Below are positions 1 through 5,196 of a stretch of 7,471 nucleotides of DNA, one piece after another. The notes beneath the pieces were generated by a model, which saw nothing but the letters and a program-made list of their open reading frames with translations, ran no database searches and had not been told where the DNA came from. This stretch comes from Propionibacteriaceae bacterium. Its GTDB lineage: Bacteria > Actinomycetota > Actinomycetes > Propionibacteriales > Propionibacteriaceae. How positions within the stretch are numbered: position 1 is the first letter of the stretch; the number at the start of each line of letters is the position of its first letter. Both the position numbers and the translations under genes were made by a program. The DNA lies in the NCBI GenBank assembly GCA_027346035.1, contig DAIESZ010000364.1:1-7471 (forward strand). Direction: 5' to 3'.

Positions 1-131
1 TCGATCGAGAACACCTGGTCGCGCCGCTCGGGGCGGCTGAAAGCGTAGACCTGCGATTCCTGCCACCGGGCGGCCCACTTGTCCTCGAGACCCTCCAACG
101 CGGGCTTGTCGGGCATGGTCGGGCTGGTCAT
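1..131 (-). CDS. valS: Valyl-tRNA synthetase, N-terminal fragment (cut by window edge)
   Basis: This is the first 43 codons of a gene that runs off the left edge. The product would charge tRNA-Val with valine in the cytoplasm. The translation begins MTSPTMPDKPALEGLEDKW and continues through AARWQES to QVFSID. This is the usual amino-terminal lead-in of bacterial class I ValRS (P-x-KP-x-LEGLEDKW, then VFSID just before the HIGH-type region, which lies outside the window). I chose the ATG at 131; an in-frame ATG at 116 (MPDKP) is possible, but no Shine-Dalgarno sequence precedes it. Upstream of 131 there is a GAGAG directly against the ATG and a GGTGAG 10 nt away, both at the edge of or inside a strong hairpin (136-181). 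The identification rests on a short N-terminal stretch. It is supported by the known tendency of valS to sit next to folC in actinobacteria, although here the two genes point away from each other. Confidence 0.85.
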   Translation of the reverse strand, partial: MTSPTMPDKPALEGLEDKWAARWQESQVYAFSRPERRDQVFSI

Positions 132-158
132 CTCTCGTGAGCTCACCCGGCGATTCTA
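132..158 (-). promoter_or_regulatory. Possible valS promoter and ribosome binding site inside the hairpin
   Basis: On the minus strand the hairpin loop and inner stem read TAGAAT (158-153), a good match to the actinobacterial -10 TANNNT. A start about 7 nt downstream, near 146, would give a 15-nt leader that begins within GGTGAG, a sequence able to pair with the 3' end of 16S rRNA. It would end in GAGAG next to the ATG. No convincing -35 hexamer is seen (CGTGAG at 181-176 with 17-nt spacing is a poor match). The call is tentative, but some promoter is needed here if the hairpin does terminate upstream transcription. Confidence 0.35.
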
Positions 159-181
159 CGGAATCGCCGGGTGAGCTCACG
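136..181 (-). terminator. Perfect 21-bp inverted repeat between dsbA-like gene and valS
   Basis: Bases 136-156 and 161-181 are perfect reverse complements (21 of 21) separated by a 4-base loop (157-160). The stem starts 33 nt after the stop codon of the DsbA-like gene and ends 4 nt before the valS ATG. On the minus-strand transcript it could act as an intrinsic terminator for the MauE-DsbA operon. It has no U tract, as is common for actinobacterial terminators. Each arm also holds the self-complementary decamer GTGAGCTCAC (137-146 and 171-180), so the element could instead be a pair of protein-binding sites. On plus-strand RNA the loop would be C-UACG-G, an unusually stable UNCG tetraloop; on the minus strand it is CGUA. 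The structure is certain; the function is inferred. Confidence 0.75.
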
Positions 182-214
182 ACGGGTGGACGCGGGCGTG
201 GCGCCCCGTGCGGG

Positions 215-1018
215 TCAGCCGTTGAGCGCGGTGTTGATGGCCGCCAGCACCGCGGCCGCGGTGGGCTGGGTGGTGGCGAGGTTGAGGGTGACGGTCTTGC
301 CGTTGCCGCTCACCTTGAACGTCGGGGTTCCGGTGACGCCCGCCTGCTCGGCGGCGGTGTTCACCGCCTGGACGAAGTTCAGCGTGGACTTGTTGTCGTA
401 GCACTGCTGGAACTTCGTGAGGTTCGCGCCGGTGATGCCGGCATCCTGGGCGAACGTCACCCGCAACTGCTGATCGGTGTAGCCGGCCCCCTCGGTGGTG
501 GGCTGGTTGGCGTAGACCACGTCGTGGTACTTCTCGAACGCGCCCACGGTGTCGGCACAGGCCGCAGCCACGGCGGCCCGGGTCGAGGCGTCGTTCTTCA
601 GATTGGTGTCGAGGAAGGTCATCGTGCGGTATTCGAGCTTGATCTCACCCTGGCTCACCAGCTGGTTGAACGCCGGGCCGAACGTCGTGTAGTACTCCTT
701 GCAGATGGGGCACTGGTAGTCCTGGTACTCCATCAGGGTCGGCGCGGACGCCTTCGGAGTCGCCGCCCCGGCCGGGTGCACGGTGATTCCGGCGTCACCG
801 ACCGCGTTCGGCGGCGTGATCTGCGTTCCGGAGGCCGTGGGGGTCGTCTGCCGCGACGCCACGCCCCACCAGACGGCGCCTCCGATGAGGACGACGGCCA
901 CGATGGCCGAGATCACCACGATGAGGCGGGTGCGCTGCTGGCGTTTGGCTTCGGCCAGCTGGCGTTGCCGCAACTGCTCGCGGCGGCTCATCGGCTTGGT
1001 GGGCTGGGAGTTGCTCAT
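215..1018 (-). CDS. Membrane-anchored DsbA-family thiol-disulfide oxidoreductase (thioredoxin_4 type)
   Basis: The 267-residue protein has a short basic cytoplasmic N-terminus rich in R, Q and K (residues 11-31). One membrane segment follows at about 32-52 (LIVVISAIVAVVLIGGAVWW), and then an extracytoplasmic thioredoxin-fold domain. The redox site is C103-P104-I105-C106 in the context YQCPICKEYY, and the TP dipeptide at 231-232 (GTPTF) is the expected cis-proline loop. These features fit the DsbA-like thioredoxin_4 family, which makes or rearranges disulfides in exported proteins outside the membrane. The start at 1018 is supported by GGAG 6 nt upstream and lies 2 nt after the stop of the MauE-like gene, so the two are cotranscribed and probably translationally coupled. 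The MauE-like partner is a plausible electron acceptor that reoxidises or otherwise handles this protein. Whether it acts as an oxidase or an isomerase cannot be told from the sequence. Confidence 0.88.
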   Translation of the reverse strand: MSNSQPTKPMSRREQLRQRQLAEAKRQQRTRLIVVISAIVAVVLIGGAVWWGVASRQTTPTASGTQITPPNAVGDAGITVHPAGAATPKASAPTLMEYQDYQCPICKEYYTTFGPAFNQLVSQGEIKLEYRTMTFLDTNLKNDASTRAAVAAACADTVGAFEKYHDVVYANQPTTEGAGYTDQQLRVTFAQDAGITGANLTKFQQCYDNKSTLNFVQAVNTAAEQAGVTGTPTFKVSGNGKTVTLNLATTQPTAAAVLAAINTALNG

Positions 1019-1020
1019 GT

Positions 1021-1587
1021 TCAGCTCCTCAGGGATGGGTCGGCGGACGGACTGGGGGAGGTGCTGTCGGCGGCGTCGTCGCCGACGCCCAGGCCCGTGA
1101 ACGGGCCGGACAGCCACTGGTCGACACTGGGGAAGGACCGGGGACGCAACACCAGCCACAGCCCCCCGATCAGAGCCAGGGTGTCTCTGATGATGTCCTG
1201 CGGGTACGTGGTCTGGCCGGCGGCCACCTGGCCGCCGGTGCCGAAGCAGCCGCAGTCGATGCTGTAACCCTTGGCCCACACCCAGGCGATGGAAAAGATG
1301 AACACCGCCATGAGCAGCGCGCCCAGGGCGGCGCTCACCCGGATGAACGCGCCAGCCAGGACCAGCAGGCCGACGAGGACCTCGATGGGCGGGATGGAGT
1401 AGCCGAGGATCTTGGTCCACGCGTAGGGAACCAGGTGGTAGGCGTTGATGTCGAGGGCGAACTTCGCCAGGTTGCCCAGCTTGATGATTCCGGCCACCAG
1501 CAACATGCCTCCCAAGTAGAGGCGTGCGGCCAGGGACACCCAGGTGCGCCAGTCCCTCCAGGGACGTGACGGTGCGGCATCGATCAC
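1021..1587 (-). CDS. MauE/DoxX-like redox-associated membrane protein
   Basis: This is a 188-residue polytopic membrane protein with hydrophobic segments at about 17-37, 66-84, 86-104 and 130-148. A D-C-G-C-F-G motif (C112 and C114) lies just after the third segment, a signature of the MauE/DoxX-like family (PF07291), which is linked to disulfide chemistry of exported proteins. The C-terminus is a short Ser/Pro/Asp-rich tail. I chose GTG at 1587, although the reading frame stays open to an ATG at 1650. The membrane-protein similarity begins after 1587, and a TATGAT box ends exactly 6 nt before this GTG, which points to a leaderless transcript. The longer version would add 21 unconvincing residues. 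It is the first gene of a two-gene operon with the DsbA-like gene, so a DsbB-like role of passing electrons to or from that protein is a reasonable inference, not a demonstrated one. Confidence 0.82.
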   Translation of the reverse strand: MIDAAPSRPWRDWRTWVSLAARLYLGGMLLVAGIIKLGNLAKFALDINAYHLVPYAWTKILGYSIPPIEVLVGLLVLAGAFIRVSAALGALLMAVFIFSIAWVWAKGYSIDCGCFGTGGQVAAGQTTYPQDIIRDTLALIGGLWLVLRPRSFPSVDQWLSGPFTGLGVGDDAADSTSPSPSADPSLRS

Positions 1588-1625
1588 CGCTCGATCATAG
1601 CGGGGCCCCTTAGCGAGTCCCCGAA
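1588..1625 (-). promoter_or_regulatory. Promoter of the mauE-dsbA operon, probably leaderless
   Basis: TATGAT (minus strand, 1599-1594) is a five-of-six match to TATAAT. It lies 6 nt before the GTG at 1587, so transcription should start at or next to the first base of the codon. The -35 region is weak (GGGACT at 1621-1616, 16-nt spacing). There is no Shine-Dalgarno sequence, which agrees with leaderless translation. Confidence 0.55.
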
Positions 1626-1706
1626 CCCGGATCGCCGGGCCCATGCCCATGCTGAGGAGTGGTGACGCGGCGCGAGGACAGGCCCGTCTGGGTAGGCTTG
1701 GCGATC
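1626..1706 (+). promoter_or_regulatory. folC promoter in the divergent mauE/folC region
   Basis: TAGGCT (1693-1698) fits the actinobacterial -10 TANNNT and lies 8 nt before the ATG at 1707, placing the start point at about 1705-1707. No Shine-Dalgarno sequence precedes the ATG, so folC is probably leaderless. No good -35 is found at normal spacing. The same divergent region has a small inverted repeat CCCGG-ATCG-CCGGG (1626-1639) and a tandem CCCATG (about 1640-1651). I cannot assign a regulator to these. Confidence 0.5.
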
Positions 1707-3158
1707 ATGTCTCCCACCTCCGCTCCCCGCACCGGTTCCGCGCGCCACGACGAGGTGGTGGCCCAGTTGTACTCCCGCTGGCCCGAACATCGCATCGCCC
1801 CGTCCCTCGGCCGGATCCAGGCCCTGTGCGATCTGCTGGCCTCGCCCGAGCGGGCCACACCGGTCATTCATGTGGCCGGCACCAACGGCAAGGGCAGTAC
1901 TGCGATCATCATCGACGCGCTGCTGCGCGCGACCGGACTGCGCACGGGCCGCATGACCAGCCCTCACCTGCTCGACGTCCGGGAACGGATCAGCATCGAC
2001 GGCGAGCCGATCTCCGCCGACCTGTTCGACGACCTCTACGACCAGATCGCGCCGATGGTCGAGATGGTCGACGCCCAGCTGATCGACGGCGTGCGGATGA
2101 CCGCGTTCGAGGTGTACACGGCGCTCGGGTTCGCGGCGTTCGCGGACGCCCCCGTCGACGTGGCCATCGTCGAGGTGGGTCTGGGCGGCACCTGGGACGC
2201 CACCAACGTCGCCGATGCGACGGTCGCGGTCGTGTGCCCGGTCGACTTCGACCACATGCACATCCTCGGATCCACGCTCGAAGAGATCGCCGGTGAGAAG
2301 GCCGGCATCATCAAGCCCGGCAGCACCGCCGTGTTGGCCGCTCAGCATCCCGAGGCCGCCCGGGTGCTGCTCGACCGGTGTGCCCAGGTCGGCGCCCATC
2401 CCGTGCTCGAGGGAGTCGACTTCGCGGTACTCGACCGCGCCGGCGCGGTCGGCGGACAGATGCTGCGGCTGCAGACGGCGTCCGGCCCGCTCGGCGACCT
2501 GTATCTGCCCCTGTTCGGTGCCCACATGGCCCAGAACGCCGCGGTCGCGGTGGCGGCGGTCGAGCAGTTCCTCGGCGGCCAGGAACTCGACGCTCAGATC
2601 ATCAACGACGGCTTCGCCGGCGTCCTGGCCCCCGCCCGGCTCGAGGTGCTGCGCCGCTCGCCCACGGTGCTGCTCGACACCGCGCACAACCCCCACGCCG
2701 CCCGCGCCCTCGTCGAGTCCGTCGAGGAGAACTTCGGGTTCCCGCGGTTGATCGGCGTCGTGTCGATGATGGCCGACAAGAACATCGACGAGGTGCTGAC
2801 GGTGTTCTCCGAGGCGATGACCGACGTCGTGGTCACTCGGGTGTCATCGACCGACCGGGCGCTGGCCATCGACGAACTCGTCGACCGGGCCGCTGGGGTG
2901 TTCGGGGCCGACCGCGTCGAGAGCGCACCCACGTATGCCGAGGCCGTCGAGCTGGCGATGCGGCTCGCCGACGAGGCGGGCCCGGCCGCCGGCGTCCTCA
3001 TCGCGGGCTCGGTGATCGGGGCGGGAGAGGCTCGGGCACTGTTCGTGTCGCCCGATCGGGAAGCGGAGCGCGACCCGATGGTGACCGTCGGCATCGGGGA
3101 GCCGGTCGATCCTGCGTCGGACTGGCCGGCGTCCGGGGACGACCCGGAGGGCCTGTGA
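1707..3158 (+). CDS. folC: Bifunctional folylpolyglutamate synthase / dihydrofolate synthase
   Basis: The 483-residue cytoplasmic ligase joins glutamate to dihydropteroate and/or to reduced folates with ATP, keeping folates in the cell. It shows the Mur-ligase-type signature of the family: the P-loop GTNGKGS at residues 58-64, SPHLLDVRERI from residue 85 (folate/ATP contact), an EVGLGGTWDATN block, DFDHMHILG, GEKAGIIKPG, and DTAHNPHAA at about 324-332, where the C-terminal domain begins. I chose the ATG at 1707 over an open GTG at 1659 because a TAGGCT -10 box lies just before it and the sequence after it (MSPTSAPR) resembles relatives. The last ~35 residues form an acidic, proline-containing tail beyond the usual domain end. 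It is the first gene of a plus-strand operon and overlaps DUF4233 by one base (TGATG). A GGAGG at 3146-3150, within the folC coding sequence, serves that next gene. Confidence 0.95.
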   Translation: MSPTSAPRTGSARHDEVVAQLYSRWPEHRIAPSLGRIQALCDLLASPERATPVIHVAGTNGKGSTAIIIDALLRATGLRTGRMTSPHLLDVRERISIDGEPISADLFDDLYDQIAPMVEMVDAQLIDGVRMTAFEVYTALGFAAFADAPVDVAIVEVGLGGTWDATNVADATVAVVCPVDFDHMHILGSTLEEIAGEKAGIIKPGSTAVLAAQHPEAARVLLDRCAQVGAHPVLEGVDFAVLDRAGAVGGQMLRLQTASGPLGDLYLPLFGAHMAQNAAVAVAAVEQFLGGQELDAQIINDGFAGVLAPARLEVLRRSPTVLLDTAHNPHAARALVESVEENFGFPRLIGVVSMMADKNIDEVLTVFSEAMTDVVVTRVSSTDRALAIDELVDRAAGVFGADRVESAPTYAEAVELAMRLADEAGPAAGVLIAGSVIGAGEARALFVSPDREAERDPMVTVGIGEPVDPASDWPASGDDPEGL

Positions 3159-3505
3159 TGCGTCTCGTTCCCGGCAACCCGATGATCCGGGTGCTGTCGC
3201 TGCAACTGCTGTTCGACGTCGTCGTGTTCGGACTGGCCTACCCGGGGATGGTGATCGTCTCGAACGTCGGAGCCCTGCCCGCCGGCCTGGCCGCCGGCGG
3301 CGCCGCGGTGCTGGCGATCGTCTCGGCCGCCACCCTGCGACGCCCGGTCGGCTGGCCGCTGGCCTGGGCCACCCAGCTCGCGGGCATTTTGCTCGGACTG
3401 CTCACCCCGATGATGTACCTCGTCGGAGCCATCTTCGCGCTGATCTGGGTGATGAGTTTCGTGCTCGGCAGGCGACTCGACCGGGCCGGTACTGTGGGGG
3501 CATGA
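3158..3505 (+). CDS. DUF4233 family small membrane protein
   Basis: The 115-residue, very hydrophobic protein has probable membrane segments at about 10-35, 39-60, 68-84 and 86-104. A short basic end follows (GRRLDR, residues 104-109). Size, composition and position exactly between folC and ndk match the DUF4233 family, which occupies this slot in many actinobacteria. No catalytic or ligand-binding motif is visible and the function is unknown. The start is well supported: ATG overlaps the folC stop in TGATG and has GGAGG 7 nt upstream. The stop overlaps the ndk ATG in ATGA. The tight coupling suggests expression together with folate and nucleotide enzymes, but this need not imply a shared pathway. 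Confidence 0.85.
   Translation: MRLVPGNPMIRVLSLQLLFDVVVFGLAYPGMVIVSNVGALPAGLAAGGAAVLAIVSAATLRRPVGWPLAWATQLAGILLGLLTPMMYLVGAIFALIWVMSFVLGRRLDRAGTVGA
3484..3501 (+). promoter_or_regulatory. Internal leaderless-type promoter for ndk
   Basis: TACTGT (3490-3495) matches TANNNT and ends 6 nt before the ndk ATG at 3502, so a transcript would begin at the A of the start codon. It lies inside the last codons of the DUF4233 gene. The G run between box and ATG is too close to serve as a normal Shine-Dalgarno site. No clear -35 is seen. ndk could therefore be made both from the folC operon and from this site. Confidence 0.45.
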
Positions 3506-3936
3506 CTGACGTGCCCGCGCCCGGAACCGAACGCACCCTGGTCCTCGTCAAACCCGACGCGGTGGCGCGTGGATTGACCGGGGCGATCCTGGCCCGGTAC
3601 GAGCAGAAGGGGCTGCGCGTACTGGCCCTGCAGATGCGCACCATCGACCGCGGGTTGGCGGCCCGCCATTACGCCGAGCATGTCGGGCGTCCTTACTACC
3701 CCGGGCTCGAGGATTTCATCGTCTCGGGACCGCTCGTCTGCCTGGTGCTCGAGGGGGAGCGCGCGATCGCCGCCGTCCGGTCCCTCAACGGTGCCACCGA
3801 CGGGATCGAGGCCGTTCCCGGCTCGATCCGCGGCGATCTCGGCACGTCGAAGAGCCTCAACCTGGTCCACGCGTCCGACTCGGCCGAGTCGGCTCAGCGT
3901 GAAATCGGCATCTGGTTCCCCCACCTCGTGGCCTGA
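3502..3936 (+). CDS. ndk: Nucleoside diphosphate kinase
   Basis: The 144-residue cytoplasmic enzyme moves the gamma phosphate of ATP onto other (d)NDPs through a phosphohistidine. Family landmarks are all present: RTLVLVKPDAVARGL at residues 11-25, HYAEH (about 56-60), YYPGLEDFIVSGP, NGATDGIEAVPGSIRGDLG, and NLVHASDSAESAQREI, where H123 is the catalytic histidine. The end is WFPHLVA. It is slightly longer than the common ~136 residues because of a short N-terminal extension (MTDVPAPGTE). The start overlaps the DUF4233 stop (ATGA at 3502-3505). The next gene begins 9 nt after the stop, so the operon continues. There is no sign of damage. Confidence 0.96.
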   Translation: MTDVPAPGTERTLVLVKPDAVARGLTGAILARYEQKGLRVLALQMRTIDRGLAARHYAEHVGRPYYPGLEDFIVSGPLVCLVLEGERAIAAVRSLNGATDGIEAVPGSIRGDLGTSKSLNLVHASDSAESAQREIGIWFPHLVA

Positions 3937-3945
3937 GTCGCGACC

Positions 3946-5136
3946 GTGACCGCCTATTCTCCCGACCGGTGGCAGGGCGACCGGACGCCGCTCGCCGCAC
4001 CCTACGTGATCGGCACGCCCGCACCCAGACGGCAGTCGGCCTTCCCGGTGGCGCCCGTCAGCTATCCCAGCTTCTGGCGGGGGCCGCGGTGGCGCTGGTG
4101 GAAGGCGTTGATCATCCTCGTCGCCGGCGGGGTGTTCTTCCTGCTCGACCAGACCGTCGCCGTGCTCGTCGCCGCCACCATCGATGCCATCTCCGGGCGA
4201 GTGCCGTTCAGTCAGTTCGTCACCTCGGCCACCCAGGGAACCATCGTCACCACCCCGGCGATCTTCATCGCGAACAACCTCTCGCTGGTCGTGCTGGTGC
4301 CCGCCGCGATGTTGATCAGCTGGGCGGTCACCGGCCAGCGTCCGCGCTGGCTGTCGTCGGTCAGCGGCGGCATCCGCTGGCGGTGGCTCGGGCTGTGCCT
4401 GGCGATGGCCGCCCCGCTGTGGGTGGCGCTCGTACTGTTCCAGTTCTTCGGGTCCGGTGGCCTGGCCGGCAACCCCCTGCACGTCACCGGTGACACACTG
4501 CCGTTGTTGCTCGCCGTGATCCTCACGACACCCCTGCAGAGCGCCGGTGAGGAGTACACGTTCCGCGGCGTGATCAACCGCAGCGTCGCGAGTTGGGTGC
4601 CGCACGAGATCGGGGGGGCGTTCGCCGGTGGCCTGGTGAGTTCGACGCTGTTCATGCTCGCTCACGGGGCCGGTGACCCGTGGCTCAACCTCTTCTACTT
4701 CTGCTTCGGGGCGATCGCCACCTTCCTCACATGGCGCACCGGTGGGCTCGAGGCCTCGATCGCGATGCACGTGGTCAACAACGTCACCTCCGAATGGTCG
4801 CTGCCGTTCGTCAACATCGCCGGCATGTTCGACCGGCAGGACGGCACGGCCGGACCCGGCGTGCTCATCCAACTGTCGCTACCGGTGATCGCGCTGGTGC
4901 TCATCGTCTGGCAGGCGAGGCGGCGCGGGATCGTGCACCGTGCGACCCCGGAGTCACCGGCGATCTGGCCCTCCAACGTTCCGCCGGGCATCCCGCCGTC
5001 GCCTGGGACGCCCACTGGTGCGCAGCCCTCTCCGTGGCTCGAGCCCGGCGTGCAGCAGCCGCGTCACGAGCCCAACCCGCCGGCGTCCGGGCAGCCCGAC
5101 GAGCACTCTGCGCCGCCCCCGGACCCGTGGTCCTGA
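3946..5136 (+). CDS. CPBP family intramembrane glutamic protease-like protein (Abi domain)
   Basis: This is a 396-residue integral membrane protein. After about 50 cytoplasmic residues ending in a basic/aromatic patch (RGPRWRWWK) come about eight hydrophobic segments. The three CPBP (PF02517) motifs are intact and in order: EEYTFRG with E202, E203 and R207; FMLAHG with H240; and HVVNN with H275 and N279. These form the catalytic centre in the Rce1-like relatives, so the protein is probably an active membrane endopeptidase. Substrates are unknown; family members act in prenyl-protein processing in eukaryotes and in bacteriocin immunity or regulation in some bacteria. The last ~65 residues are a Pro/Ser/Gly-rich hydrophilic tail. 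The GTG start at 3946 is the first possible start after the in-frame stop of ndk, 9 nt downstream, and has no clear Shine-Dalgarno sequence, so it probably relies on coupling to ndk. It is the last gene of the folC operon. Confidence 0.85.
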   Translation: MTAYSPDRWQGDRTPLAAPYVIGTPAPRRQSAFPVAPVSYPSFWRGPRWRWWKALIILVAGGVFFLLDQTVAVLVAATIDAISGRVPFSQFVTSATQGTIVTTPAIFIANNLSLVVLVPAAMLISWAVTGQRPRWLSSVSGGIRWRWLGLCLAMAAPLWVALVLFQFFGSGGLAGNPLHVTGDTLPLLLAVILTTPLQSAGEEYTFRGVINRSVASWVPHEIGGAFAGGLVSSTLFMLAHGAGDPWLNLFYFCFGAIATFLTWRTGGLEASIAMHVVNNVTSEWSLPFVNIAGMFDRQDGTAGPGVLIQLSLPVIALVLIVWQARRRGIVHRATPESPAIWPSNVPPGIPPSPGTPTGAQPSPWLEPGVQQPRHEPNPPASGQPDEHSAPPPDPWS

Positions 5137-5154
5137 CGAGTTCCGCTGCTGCCG

Positions 5155-5196
5155 ACACTTCGAATCCGGCGTGCCCGTGCGTAAACTTGCTCAACC
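5155..5196 (+). promoter_or_regulatory. Promoter of the radical SAM gene
   Basis: In the 60-bp gap after the CPBP gene, TAAACT (5182-5187) fits the TANNNT -10. TTCGAA (5159-5164) lies 17 nt upstream as a weak -35. The start point would be at about 5194-5195, only 2-3 nt before the ATG at 5197, giving a nearly leaderless mRNA. No Shine-Dalgarno sequence is present. This is the best-formed promoter in the window. Confidence 0.55.

Noticed and set aside
132..214. T-box or other riboswitch leader for valS
   Set aside because: Only 83 nt separate the dsbA-like stop from the valS ATG and most of this is one simple perfect stem, too short and too simple for a T-box, with no specifier or antiterminator structure.
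137..1267. Plus-strand open frame of 376 codons opposite dsbA and mauE
   Set aside because: Its first codons lie in the hairpin and the rest is antisense to the redox genes. The opposite strand has motifs, membrane segments and a Shine-Dalgarno sequence; this one has none.
1588..1650. Longer MauE start at the ATG at 1650
   Set aside because: It adds 21 residues with no family resemblance and would place the TATGAT box inside the coding sequence; the GTG at 1587 fits a leaderless start.
1584..2696. Minus-strand open frame of 370 codons opposite folC
   Set aside because: It is a shadow of folC, whose P-loop and other signatures are unambiguous on the plus strand.
3238..4872. Minus-strand open frame of 544 codons across DUF4233, ndk and the CPBP gene
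   Set aside because: It spans three convincing plus-strand genes and has a composition of repeated charged and glycine residues caused by high GC codon third positions.
3946..5136. Abortive-infection (phage defence) role for the 'Abi' domain protein
   Set aside because: The Abi name of PF02517 is historical. No toxin, restriction or other defence gene is nearby and the gene sits in a housekeeping operon.
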